Below, in pieces: positions 26,742 through 35,822 of a stretch of 64,000 bases of DNA (position 1 is the first letter of the stretch; every line of letters starts with the position of its first letter). The translations under genes were made by a program, and so were the position numbers. The DNA is from JBBDMC01 sp963775235 (GTDB lineage Bacteria > Pseudomonadota > Alphaproteobacteria > Rhizobiales > Kaistiaceae): contig CAVZHY010000007.1 in assembly GCA_963775235.1 (NCBI GenBank), positions 248,001 through 312,000 of the forward strand, read 5' to 3'. The notes under the pieces are model-generated. The model saw only the letters and a list, made by a program, of their open reading frames with translations. It ran no database searches and had not been told where the DNA came from.

Positions 26742-27749
26742 ATGCACCAGAGCAGGGGGTTCGCGTCTCGCTCCGCGCTGGCGACCGCGGCCGGTCCGAC
26801 GCCGATCCCGGTGGGCCGGATGATCGCCGTGGGGGAAGGCCACGAAATCTTCGTCGAGGAAACCGGGAGTCCGGATGGCCTTCCGGTCGTTTTTCTTCAC
26901 GGTGGCCCCGGCAGCGGCTGTCAGCCCTCCTGTCGCAGCCTCTTCGATTTCGCCGTGCATCGCGCCGTCCTGATCGATCAGCGTGGTGCCGGACGCAGCC
27001 GGCCGCATGGCCGCCGCGAAGCGAACACGACCGCACACCTGATCGGCGACCTGGAGCGGGTCCGCGAGACCCTGGGCATCGAGCGCTGGCTTGTTGTCGG
27101 CGGCTCGTGGGGGGCGACGCTGGCCTTGACTTACGCCGAGACGCACCCTGAACGGGTTAGCGGTCTGGTACTGCGCTCGGTGTTCCTCGGTACCCGGGCT
27201 GAGCTCGACTGGGCGTTCATCGAGGCTCCGCAGCGCTTCCGGCCGGACCTTTATCGGTTCTTCATCGACGCCCTGCCACCGTCCGAGAGACGCGACCCGC
27301 TTGATGCCTATTTCCGTCGGATCCTCGACCCCGATCCGGCCGTCCACGGCCCGGCTGCATGGGCCTGGCACGACGCCGAACGTGTGCTCTCCGAGCTGCT
27401 CCCCGCGGCGGCAGTTCCCGTCACGTCGCGGGAAAGTGGCGACGCACGGCTCCCGGCGACACCGTTCATGGAAGCCCACTACTTCTCCAACGGTTGCTTC
27501 CTGGAGTCGGATCAGCTTCTCCGTGACGCCCGAGCTCTCGCCGGCATCCCGGGCATAATCATCCAGGGTCGGTACGACATGCTGTGTCCGCCGTCTTCCG
27601 CCGCCTCCCTCGCAGACAGGTGGCCGGATGCGCGCGTCGTCTTTATTGAGGGCGCCGGCCATTCGATCAGCGAGCCTGGCGTGACCCGTGCAATGGCCGC
27701 TGCGATTGCCACACTTTCAGCGCCACCCCAACGCGCGCGGGACGCCTGA
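26742..27749 (+). CDS. Proline-iminopeptidase-like S33 hydrolase in the pqq operon
   Basis: 335 residues of the alpha/beta-hydrolase S33 family. FLHGGPGSGC is the oxyanion region, S122 in GGSWGAT the nucleophile, and GAGHSISEP carries the His. The cap segment FMEAHYFSNGCFL matches that of proline iminopeptidases, whose family removes N-terminal Pro from peptides. It starts 5 bp after pqqE and overlaps the TldD gene by one base, so it is tightly coupled. Both PqqA units have Pro near their starts and unit 2 an extra Pro close to the crosslinked Glu; trimming of the precursor is a reasonable but unproven role. Confidence 0.85.
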   Translation: MHQSRGFASRSALATAAGPTPIPVGRMIAVGEGHEIFVEETGSPDGLPVVFLHGGPGSGCQPSCRSLFDFAVHRAVLIDQRGAGRSRPHGRREANTTAHLIGDLERVRETLGIERWLVVGGSWGATLALTYAETHPERVSGLVLRSVFLGTRAELDWAFIEAPQRFRPDLYRFFIDALPPSERRDPLDAYFRRILDPDPAVHGPAAWAWHDAERVLSELLPAAAVPVTSRESGDARLPATPFMEAHYFSNGCFLESDQLLRDARALAGIPGIIIQGRYDMLCPPSSAASLADRWPDARVVFIEGAGHSISEPGVTRAMAAAIATLSAPPQRARDA

Positions 27750-29179
27750 TGATCGGCGACGGGCCGCTTGACCGCTTCGACATAGACCGCGATGATGTCA
27801 CGGCGTTCGTCACGCAAGCCCTGGCGGGTGCCGAGGACGGCGAGCTGTACGTGGAGGCGCAGCACGCAGAGACGATCGTGCTTGAGGACGGTCGTGTGAA
27901 ATCGGCGAATCATTTGTCGGAAGCTGGCTTCGGGCTCCGGCTGGTCGCCGGCGAAGCGACGGGCTACGCCAGCTCCGGTGACCTGTCGGAGGCAAGCCTG
28001 CGTCGGGCGGCCCCGATCGCCCGCTGCGCAACAGGCGGTCGCTCCTGGCAGGCTGCCGATCCTCCGTCCCCGAGCAATCGCCCGCCACCATACCCGGCCG
28101 CGGACCGCGAACTGATGCCGGATTTCCAGGGGAAGGTGGCCCTGTTGCAGACGATTGATGCGGCCGCGCGCCAATGCGACCCGAGCGTGCGCGAGGTCGC
28201 CATCACGCTGACGAGCGTGGCCGAGGAGATCGCCATCCTGCGTGCCGACACCGATCCGGTCTTCGACGACCGTCCGCTGGTGACCCTCGCCATTAATGTG
28301 GTCGCGGAGCGCGGCGCCCGGAGGGAGAAGGGTGCCTTCACCTTCGGCGGCCGGGCTCCGTTTGACGAGGTTGTGACGCCCGCGGCGTGGCGCAACGCAG
28401 TCGCTGAGGCAGTCCGGCTTGCGATCGTCGGCCTTGACGCCGGGCCGGCCCCCGCCGGCGAGATGGAGGTGGTGCTCGGCCCGGGATGGCCGGGCATCCT
28501 CATCCACGAAGCGGTCGGCCACGGCCTCGAGGGCGACATCAACCGCAAGCGGATCGGAGCATTCTCCGACCTCATGGGGCAGCGGGTAGCGGCGCCTGGA
28601 GTCACGGTCATTGACGACGGCACGGTATCCGGGCGGCGGGGCTCGCTGGCGATCGACGACGAGGGCACTCCGACTGGAGCGACCGTATTGATCGAGGACG
28701 AAATCCTCGTCGGATATATGCAGGATCGCAAGAACGCGCGGCTGATGGGAATGCGCCCTACAGGCAACGGGCGCCGCCAGTCGTATCGGCATGCGCCGAT
28801 GCCGCGGATGACCAACACGTTCCTGTGTGCCGGTGACCATGATCCGGCCGAAATTCTCGGCTCGCTGAAACGCGGGCTCTACGCCGCTTCATTCGGTGGT
28901 GGCGAGGTCGAGATCACGTCCGGCAAATTCGTCTTCGAGTGCACCGAGGCCTATCTGGTCGAGGACGGGCGTATCGGCAGACCGGTGAAGGGTGCCGTGC
29001 TCATGGGCAACGGTCCCGACGCGCTGACCCGCGTCAAGATGGTTGGCAACGACCTCGCCTTCGATCCGGGGCTCGGTCGGTGCGGAAAATACGGCCAGCT
29101 GCTTCCGGTTGGCGTCGGCCAGCCGACGCTCCGAATCGGTGGGCTCACGGTCGGCGGTACAAGCCGACCGGCAGCATAA
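27749..29179 (+). CDS. TldD-family zinc metalloprotease in the pqq operon
   Basis: 476 residues. The zinc site is H253-E254-A-V-G-H258 (HExxxH) with the third ligand Cys445 in GRCGK, followed by VGVGQPTLRIGGLTVGG, all as in TldD. The N-terminal half has the usual SGFGLRL-like strand region (EAGFGLRLVAGEATGYASS). Classical TldD works as a heterodimer with the inactive TldE/PmbA, but no TldE gene is beside it. TldD/E cleave leader and modified peptides such as microcin B17 precursors. Here, with no PqqF/PqqG M16 protease in the operon, it is the best candidate to cut the crosslinked precursor. It overlaps the preceding gene by one base. Confidence 0.9.
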   Translation: MIGDGPLDRFDIDRDDVTAFVTQALAGAEDGELYVEAQHAETIVLEDGRVKSANHLSEAGFGLRLVAGEATGYASSGDLSEASLRRAAPIARCATGGRSWQAADPPSPSNRPPPYPAADRELMPDFQGKVALLQTIDAAARQCDPSVREVAITLTSVAEEIAILRADTDPVFDDRPLVTLAINVVAERGARREKGAFTFGGRAPFDEVVTPAAWRNAVAEAVRLAIVGLDAGPAPAGEMEVVLGPGWPGILIHEAVGHGLEGDINRKRIGAFSDLMGQRVAAPGVTVIDDGTVSGRRGSLAIDDEGTPTGATVLIEDEILVGYMQDRKNARLMGMRPTGNGRRQSYRHAPMPRMTNTFLCAGDHDPAEILGSLKRGLYAASFGGGEVEITSGKFVFECTEAYLVEDGRIGRPVKGAVLMGNGPDALTRVKMVGNDLAFDPGLGRCGKYGQLLPVGVGQPTLRIGGLTVGGTSRPAA

Positions 29180-29394
29180 CCGTCGCCCCGCCAAGACCGC
29201 CAGGACGCATGGCGGTCGGGGCTCAGTGGCCGATCGACGTCGCACGTCGGTCACCAACTCCGTGTTTCCCGGCTACGAGGGACGGGCGACCTCGCCATCG
29301 ACGCGATCTGGTCCGCCTTGGCTCGGCTTAGGCGGTGGGTAATACTTCAGTAGCCTCTCAAGCCGCCATCGAGGCCGACATAGGAGACGTAGGT

Positions 29395-29862
29395 ATGGAA
29401 ATTGAACGGAAGATCGCCGCTCAAGGCCTGGAGCTGCCGGAATTGCCGACGAAACCAGGAACACGGCGCGTGCGTGCCGTGCGCACCGGCAATCTCGTCT
29501 ACCTTGCAGGACACGGGCCGTACAAGGATGGCGGTTATCCTTTCAAGGGGCCGGTTGGCGTCGCGATCTCGGTGGATGCAGCCAGGGAGGCGACCCGCGG
29601 CAATGCGTTGGCCCTGCTTTCTTCCCTGAAGAACGAAATCGGCGATCTGGACAAGGTTGTCCGCATCGTGAAGGTCAACGCCTATGTCTACGGCGAGCCA
29701 GGTTTCAACCAGCCGTCGGTCGTCGCCGACGGCTGCTCGGATTTCCTGATGGATCTTTTCGGCGAAAAGGGGATTCACGCGAGGTCCGCGGTGACCGTGG
29801 CTGCTTTGACGATGGATATCTGTTGCGAGATCGAAATGGTGGTTGAGGTCGCTCCCCATTGA
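29395..29862 (+). CDS. RidA/YjgF-family protein downstream of pqq
   Basis: 155 residues. VRAVRTGNLVYLAGHGP, ALLSSLKNEIGDLDKVVRIVKVNAYVYG and RSAVTVAALTMDICCEIE follow the YjgF_YER057c-like RidA subgroup, which is longer than classic RidA. Family members hydrolyse enamine/imine intermediates. ATG at 29395 has GGAG 8 bases upstream. It lies 215 bp after the TldD gene on the same strand, so it may be a separate unit or the operon's last gene. A role in clearing imine by-products of amine oxidation is speculation. Confidence 0.82.
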   Translation: MEIERKIAAQGLELPELPTKPGTRRVRAVRTGNLVYLAGHGPYKDGGYPFKGPVGVAISVDAAREATRGNALALLSSLKNEIGDLDKVVRIVKVNAYVYGEPGFNQPSVVADGCSDFLMDLFGEKGIHARSAVTVAALTMDICCEIEMVVEVAPH

Positions 29863-29884
29863 ACGCAGCCCGTTGTCTGGGCTT

Positions 29885-29900
29885 GCGGCGATTGCGCCGC
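29885..29900. terminator. Small hairpin between convergent genes
   Basis: GCGGCG-ATTG-CGCCGC forms a perfect 6-bp stem with a 4-base loop, 23 bp after the RidA stop and 18 bp before the end of the convergent flavoprotein gene. No clear U-run, so weak. Confidence 0.35.
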
Positions 29901-29917
29901 CACGAGGACGGAGAACG

Positions 29918-31327
29918 CTATACGCCTGTGTACGACCCCGCCACCCGCGCCGCCGACGCTCCCGCCCGGCGCCCGAGTACAATGGCCGAGACGAGGCCGT
30001 TGCCGGCGATGTAGCCATCGGCATTTTGGCCGGAGATACCGCGTGCGGCTCCGCCGCCTGCGAACACATTCGCAAGGCACGAGCCATCCTTGCGCAGCAC
30101 AAACGCGTCTGTATCGACGACCAGCCCGCCCTGCGTGTGAAAGAGGGCGCCGGCGGTGCGCGCTGCGCGATAGGGCGGCGTCAGCAGGTGCCGCTTCTCG
30201 AATTTTCGGCCGAACGCGTCCCGCGCCTTGCCGGCGGCCACAGCCTCCAGGCCCTCGAGGACCGCAAATAGTTTCTCAGGCGACGTCCCCGTGATGGTCG
30301 CCAATTCGGCGATCGTATTTGCGGTCTTGATCGCACCGACGCCGAGGAGTTGCTGGTAATCGTCGAATGTGAGCGCCGGCGCTTCGCAGCGCGCATCGAA
30401 AATGCTCCAGGCAGTTTTGCCCGGCTGCTGTTCGACCAGCGCGGCGAAGCTCGAATAGCCAACCGACTCGTCGCCGAACCGATTGCCTTCGGCATTGATC
30501 TGGAAGCCGCCTTCGGTCACCACCGCCCAGGTCAGCAAGATGTTCTCCGGAACGACGACGGAGCCGTGGCCCTGATATGAGTTCATGTCGGCTGTGCCGG
30601 CGCCGAGCGCCTCTCCGAAGCGCAGGGCGGTCCCGTCGTTGCCCGGGTGGCCAACGTAAAGAAGACCTGCCGCGCGCGGAGCGAAACGACGCAACAGGTC
30701 CATGTTGGCCCCGAAGCCATTGCACGCCAGGATCAACGTGCGGCACCCGACGTATGTGATGGCGCCGTCCGGTCGCACAACGCTGACGGCACGGACCGCT
30801 CCATGTTCGTCAACGAAAACGTCTTCAGCCCGCGCCTGCGTGAAAATGTCGACGGACGCCCGCTCGACCGCATTCAGGAGGGCGCCCTCCAGGTCGCGGC
30901 CGGTTCGAGTTGGCGGGCCGTGCATCCGGTGACAGCTGTGTCCCGAGTACAGGAAATCCGTGACCAATTGCAGTGCGACGCCATGTGTCTGGATCAGCCA
31001 ATCAACCGTCGGTCCGGCTTCATGCGCAATCATGTCCACGATGGCGCGGTCGGGTCCGCCCTTGGCCTTGCCCATGATATCGGCCGCAAAAGCGGCGGGA
31101 TCGTCTTTGATGCCCTTCCGCCGTTGCTCAAATGTCCCGGCTGCCGGGATCAGTCCCTGGGAAAGTGAGGTATTCCCGGAAGGACGCTTGTCGCGCTCGA
31201 TAACGAGCGCTTGGGCGCCGCTCTCCGAGGCGGCGAGCGCCGCCACGAGGCCGCATGCCCCAGCCCCGATCACCAGGACCGGTATTTCCCATTCGACATC
31301 AATTTCGGAAATCAGACGCACGGTCAC
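29918..31327 (-). CDS. FAD-dependent oxidoreductase, fumarate-reductase-flavoprotein-like
   Basis: 469 residues. VLVIGAGACGLVAALAASESG is the FAD-binding Rossmann motif, followed by SLSQGLIPAAGT, an insertion domain, and the C-terminal GGLVVDTDAFV and NVFAGGGAARGISG motifs that close the FAD site. The family includes fumarate reductases, ketosteroid dehydrogenases and tricarballylate dehydrogenase. It is the last gene of the long minus-strand catabolic unit and has a homologue at 52080 in the divergent unit. The substrate is unknown. Confidence 0.87.
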   Translation of the reverse strand: MTVRLISEIDVEWEIPVLVIGAGACGLVAALAASESGAQALVIERDKRPSGNTSLSQGLIPAAGTFEQRRKGIKDDPAAFAADIMGKAKGGPDRAIVDMIAHEAGPTVDWLIQTHGVALQLVTDFLYSGHSCHRMHGPPTRTGRDLEGALLNAVERASVDIFTQARAEDVFVDEHGAVRAVSVVRPDGAITYVGCRTLILACNGFGANMDLLRRFAPRAAGLLYVGHPGNDGTALRFGEALGAGTADMNSYQGHGSVVVPENILLTWAVVTEGGFQINAEGNRFGDESVGYSSFAALVEQQPGKTAWSIFDARCEAPALTFDDYQQLLGVGAIKTANTIAELATITGTSPEKLFAVLEGLEAVAAGKARDAFGRKFEKRHLLTPPYRAARTAGALFHTQGGLVVDTDAFVLRKDGSCLANVFAGGGAARGISGQNADGYIAGNGLVSAIVLGRRAGASAARVAGSYTGV

Positions 31328-31372
31328 CGGGTCTTTTCGATCGTCGCTCTGCCGGACGGGCCGGCGCGCGTT

Positions 31373-32161
31373 TCACGCGCGGATGAATTCATCGAGGAAC
31401 GCAGCGAGTTCGCGCGGGTGCTCGTCGGCGAGAAAGGCCGTTGGCCACGCGAACTCCTTGTACGTCGCCGATCCCATCACCTCCGCGGCGCGCCTTGTTT
31501 CGGCAAGCAGGCTGTCGTCCCGATTGACGAAGATCGCCGTGCGCTGGGTGATGGCGGTGAGCATCGCGGCGTGGTCGTCACGCGCCAGCGCGCGATGGGC
31601 CAGGGGATGGTTCTGGTTGGCCAGGAGCGACTCGCCCAGCTCGCGTGCGGCGACCGACTCGGCGAGTTCGGGGCTGCACGATCGGTAAATCTTCTGCCAG
31701 CGATGACCAATTGCTTCCCCGCCGGCCCCGAAGACGGGGACCTCTTCCGTCGCCAATTTCTGTTGCAGGTCGGGAAAAAGATAGGGCACGGACCACAGCA
31801 GCAGACCGTCTACCCGTGCAGGGTGATCAACCGCGGTTCGCATGGCCACCGATGCACCGGTCTTGTTGCCGAGAATCCAAGCGGACGAGAAGCCGAGGGC
31901 TTCGATGGCCTCGGCCGTTGCGTCACCGTACCAGGCAAGCGACGGCTCGGCTGGCGGCGGATCCGACATCCCGTATCCCGCAAGGTCGATCGCGGCAACG
32001 CTGTAGCCAAGGTCCGCCAGCGGACCGATCAGCCGGCGGAAGAACGATGAGGCGCTCGTGACCTTGTGCAGGGCGACGATCAGCGGCCCGGAGCCGAGGT
32101 TCTGCAGAACATGCGCCTGGCCCCAACTGAGATCGAGGTATCGACGTCTGGTGCTGGCCAT
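31373..32161 (-). CDS. Alpha/beta-hydrolase-fold protein with Lys in place of the nucleophile Ser
   Basis: 262 residues with the fold pattern of the hydrolase/haloperoxidase group: GPLIVALHKVTSASSFF, IDLAGYGMSDPP, WILGNKTGASVAM. The nucleophile elbow, normally GxSxG, reads G-N-K100-T-G, so the classical serine is missing, and the usual HG oxyanion motif is HK. It may act as a lyase or decarboxylase-like member, use another residue, or bind without catalysis. It lies between the ABC ATPase genes and the flavoprotein, in one transcript. Confidence 0.75.
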   Translation of the reverse strand: MASTRRRYLDLSWGQAHVLQNLGSGPLIVALHKVTSASSFFRRLIGPLADLGYSVAAIDLAGYGMSDPPPAEPSLAWYGDATAEAIEALGFSSAWILGNKTGASVAMRTAVDHPARVDGLLLWSVPYLFPDLQQKLATEEVPVFGAGGEAIGHRWQKIYRSCSPELAESVAARELGESLLANQNHPLAHRALARDDHAAMLTAITQRTAIFVNRDDSLLAETRRAAEVMGSATYKEFAWPTAFLADEHPRELAAFLDEFIRA

Positions 32162-32173
32162 CGCAAGACTTCG

Positions 32174-32980
32174 TTAGCCGTTGACCGTGGCGCCATGCCA
32201 CGCGTTCATCAAGGTCCGTGTGTAATCGCTGGTGGCGCGGTCGCGCAAATGCTCGAGCGGAGCGCGATCGACGATGTTGCCACCGAAAACGACATGGACC
32301 TCATCGCAAAGGCCGGCGATGACGTCGAGGTCGTGGCTTGAAATGAGAATCGAGCAACTCGCACGCTCACGCAATGAACGCAGGAGATTTACGACCTCGC
32401 GCGTGCCTTCGGGCGAGAGTGACGCGGTGGGCTCGTCCAGAACCAGGCATTGCGGCTCGCAGATCAACGCCCGGGCGATCGCCGTGCGCTGCAGCATGCC
32501 GCCGGACAGTGCGATCGGCTTCAAAGCCGCGACCTCGCGTTCCAGACCGACCGTCGCGAGCATTTCACGGGCGAGCCCTGTTGCCTCGCGGCGGGCCAGG
32601 CCCCGCAGGTAACGCGCGGGCGCCGACACTTGCCCCAGGATCGACAGCCGCGGGTTGAACGCGGCGTAAGGGTTCTGGCCGACGAACTGTACGGCCCGAT
32701 TGAACTGGAGACGCCACTGCGGATTGTCGATCCGGTACGGTGCGCCGTGAAACCAGGCCGTGCCGGAATCCGGAAGCCGCGCGCCTGAGACAACCGAGAG
32801 GATCGTGGATTTGCCGTGACCGCTCTCCCCCACGAGTCCGATCGACTGGTTACCAGCCACTGCGAGCGAGATGTTCTCGCATCCGGTAATGGCCTCTCCG
32901 CGCTGCGACAGATAGGCGACTGAGACTTTTTCGAGCCGCAGGATCTCGGCTTCCTCTTCGGAAGGAAGCCGCTCAGGCAT
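32174..32980 (-). CDS. Oligopeptide-type ABC ATPase, DppF/OppF-like
   Basis: 268 residues. Walker A GESGHGKST, Q-loop FVGQNPYAAFNPRL, signature LSGGMLQRTAIARAL, Walker B CLVLDEPTASLS and switch His in ISSHDLDV are intact. It overlaps the preceding ATPase gene by eight bases. It pairs with that gene product as the two motor subunits of an oligopeptide/opine-type importer. A C-terminal peptide-transporter extension with Cys cluster is absent. Confidence 0.9.
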   Translation of the reverse strand: MPERLPSEEEAEILRLEKVSVAYLSQRGEAITGCENISLAVAGNQSIGLVGESGHGKSTILSVVSGARLPDSGTAWFHGAPYRIDNPQWRLQFNRAVQFVGQNPYAAFNPRLSILGQVSAPARYLRGLARREATGLAREMLATVGLEREVAALKPIALSGGMLQRTAIARALICEPQCLVLDEPTASLSPEGTREVVNLLRSLRERASCSILISSHDLDVIAGLCDEVHVVFGGNIVDRAPLEHLRDRATSDYTRTLMNAWHGATVNG

Positions 32981-33710
32981 CGGTGGCCTCGTATTGATGC
33001 GCCGTCGCCGGGCGCGTGAGATGAAGGACGACGTCGGCTACCCGCCCCACCGTCACCGGGTCGTGTGAGACCATTATTATCCCGCAACCCTGATCCCTGG
33101 CCCGTTTGACGAAGATATCGACCACCTCGCTCGCCCTGATGAGATCGAGCCCAGCGGTTACTTCGTCCGCAACGATGACCTTGGGCCTGCTGAGAAGCGT
33201 CTCGGCGATGACGATGCGTTTGCCTTGCCCGCCGCTGAGTTCACGCGGCGTCGCGTGCAGCAATCGTTCGTCTGGCAGACCGAGGTCGTCGAGCATCGAC
33301 CGGATTTGAGCGGCTCGCTCTGCCTTGCCCTTGATCCCTTTGCTGCGCAGGACGGAGTGCAACTGCCAGCCCACCGTCTCAACGGGGTCGAGCGCGCTGA
33401 CGCCTTCCTGCAGCACGAATCGGATCGAGTCGCGACGAAGTGAGACGAGTTCCCGGTTGGACATCTCGAGGACGTCGCGATCCTCGAACATCACCCGCCC
33501 CGCCACGACCCAAACCGGCTGGCGGTGAAGACCTACAAGCACGCGTCCCAACGTCGACTTGCCGACACCGTTCTCGCCGGTGATTGCAATAACCTCACCG
33601 GCATGAAGGTCAAAGCTGAGACCGCGAAACAGGTCCAGCCGGCCGACGTTACGATCGACCGCGACCGCGAGGTCCTGGACGCTGAGCAACAATTTGGACG
33701 GGACGTTCAT
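32973..33710 (-). CDS. Oligopeptide-type ABC ATPase, DppD/OppD-like
   Basis: 245 residues. Walker A GENGVGKST, FVLQEGVSALDPVETV Q-loop region, signature LSGGQGKRIVIAETL, Walker B VIVADEVTAGLD, switch His in VSHDPVTV. ATG at 33708-33710 overlaps the permease stop. A longer reading that joins the permease N-terminus in the same frame is an artefact of the upstream frame break. Works with the neighbouring ATPase. Confidence 0.9.
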   Translation of the reverse strand: MNVPSKLLLSVQDLAVAVDRNVGRLDLFRGLSFDLHAGEVIAITGENGVGKSTLGRVLVGLHRQPVWVVAGRVMFEDRDVLEMSNRELVSLRRDSIRFVLQEGVSALDPVETVGWQLHSVLRSKGIKGKAERAAQIRSMLDDLGLPDERLLHATPRELSGGQGKRIVIAETLLSRPKVIVADEVTAGLDLIRASEVVDIFVKRARDQGCGIIMVSHDPVTVGRVADVVLHLTRPATAHQYEATDA

Positions 33711-34598
33711 CGGCTGCCCGTCGTCGCGCGACGGATGACCTCGCTCACCGCGGCGAACCAAAGCACGCAGAAGGCGAGGACCAACCCTGGCAGGATCGAC
33801 TCCCACCAATAGCCGGCTATCAGGCCACTGCTGCCCGCCGAGATCATGGCGCCCCATTCCGGAGTCGGTGGTCGAACGCCGCCGCCGAGAAAGGATATCC
33901 CGGCAATCGCCAGGATCGACCATCCCACGGTCGTGCTGAACTGGGCCACGCTCGCGTCGATGCTGTTCAGTCCCGATATGGGCGAATGTTACTCGCCACC
34001 ACGGTTCACCCGACCGTCGGGCGGCGTGGACAAACTCGAGTTCACGCACGGCGCGCGCACTCGTCCAGGTCGATCGCACGAAAAGTGGTGCGTGAAACAG
34101 GGCCAGCATGACCACCAGAACCGGGATCGACCCATGGGACAACGCAACAACAGTGAAGCTGATGATAAGGGTCGGCAAGGCCTGCAGTGTGTCGATCACC
34201 CGGAGAACGAAGTCGGACACGATTGAGTCCCGCCCTGCGAGCAGCAAACCGATCAGCGACCCCAAAAGGCTGGCAGCGACCGCGGCGAGCAGACCGATGC
34301 CGATGTCCAGCCGTGCCGCCACCAACGTCCGCGAAAATACATCGAGGCCGGAGTTGTCGGTTCCGAAAATGAACTGAACGCTCGGCGACAGGTCCGGCAG
34401 GCCCACCGGGTCCTCTGTCTTCAGCGGCGCCAGGCTCGGCCCGAGTATCACCAAACCCAGGACGATCGGCAAACCGAGACCGACGAAGACGCCGATGGGC
34501 CCCCTCAGGCCACGCAAAAGTTTTGAGCGGCGTCGCGGCGTTTTCGAACCGGTGCGGTTGACCGGTTCTACGGCAAGGTCGGCCGGCGGCGCAGGCAT
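33707..34598 (-). pseudogene. ABC permease, DppC/OppC-like, one frame break
   Basis: The N-terminal part (PIGVFVGLGLPIVLGLVIL, FGTDNSGLDVFSRTLVAARLD, AGRDSIVSD) and helices up to WWRVTFAHIG lie in one frame; LNSIDASVAQFSTTVGWSIL, FLGGGVRPPTPEWGAM and the last helix lie in the next. The break near 33972 equals one extra base. Corrected, it is an ordinary ~296-residue DppC with the EAA loop. The transporter is otherwise complete, which favours sequence error over decay. Confidence 0.78.
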
Positions 34599-34652
34599 CA
34601 GGTCACGCCTCTCTTCGGGTCATCGGTCCTGGTCGAGGCTGGTCCCGAGAGG

Positions 34653-35730
34653 TTATGCACGGCTGATCTGGACGGCGGGCAACGGGACGCGGCGCGACCA
34701 CGTACGTCTCCGCAACATTGGATTGAGCCAGCCGGCGATAATGTCGGAAAGAAGGTACCCGAGAAGGCAGAAAGCTGCGATCGTCGCGACGCAACCCTCG
34801 ACCATCGGATAGTCCGCTCCGAGGATGGACTGTACGGTCAGGCGTGAAAGGCCGTCGATCGAGTAGATCGTCTCGACAAGGGCCGTCCCGCCGAGGACCG
34901 GGCCGAACAGCACGCCCGAGCAGCATGACGACCGGGGCTCCGCCGTTGCGCAGGACGCAGCGCAACATGCGCCAGCGGCCCGCGCCCTGCGTCCGCAGAT
35001 TGGTGTAGTAGGACGAGCTCATGACCGGCAAAATGCTCTCTCGGACAACTTTGGCGATCGGCCCAACAAGGACGAAGCATATCGTGATCACCGGTAACAC
35101 CATGTGGGCGCTGAAGTCGGTGAGCGCGGCCCAGTCGCCCTGAACGAGCGCATCGAACCACACGAACCCGGTGATGCTGGGTGGCGGCGCGACGTTAATG
35201 GAAAATACGCCGAACGGGGCAGGGACCCAGCCAAGCAGTTTGAAGAATATCGCAATGAAGACCAAGCCCCACCAGAACTCTGGCGTTGATCCGGAGGTCA
35301 GGATGAACCCCTTGCCGATTGCGACCAGCGGCTGGCGCCGGTTCTGCAACCCCGAAGACTCCGAGACGGCGATCGCGTACCCGAGCAGCGTACCGAGAAC
35401 GGTGGAGATGATCAGGCCGGCAGAGACAAGTTCAATGGTAACGGCGGCGTGGGATCTGATCTCATCGAGCACGGGGTGCTGGGTCACCCAGGATCGGCCG
35501 AGCGACCCATGGAGCGCTTCCCAGACGAAGGACAACAACTGCGCCCCGGGCGACCTGTCCAGACCCATCTGCTGGGCCACTATAGAACGGGAGGTGTCGT
35601 CGGCTGTGGCACCGGCGAAAACGGACGCCGGGTCTTCAGGTAGAAGACGAAGAACAATGAAGGTGGCCATCGCGACGATGGCCACCTGCACGATACCGAT
35701 GAAAACGCGACGAATGGCGTAAGCCAACAT
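34653..35730 (-). pseudogene. ABC permease, DppB/OppB-like, one frame break
   Basis: MLAYAIRRVFIGIVQVAIVA starts a DppB-type permease with IVLRLLPEDPA, GSTPEFWWGLVFIAI and an EAA loop region. At about 34915, after VVMLLG, the frame changes; VLFGPVLGGTALVETIYSID, GADYPMVEG and the final helix continue in the other frame to a stop at 34653. One extra base explains it. It lies between the binding-protein gene and the DppC gene. Confidence 0.8.
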
Positions 35731-35822
35731 AGCTGAGCGCTAGCGCAGGGTGACGACTAGGCCAGCGGATCGCCGCGCAACGATCGTTACGGAGCGCGCT
35801 GCGCCTGGTCGACGAAGGGGCA

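Noticed and set aside
32973..34598. Apparent permease-ATPase fusion protein of 541 residues
   Set aside because: The natural permease C-terminus continues in the next frame to a stop that overlaps the ATPase start, so the fusion results from one extra base near 33972.
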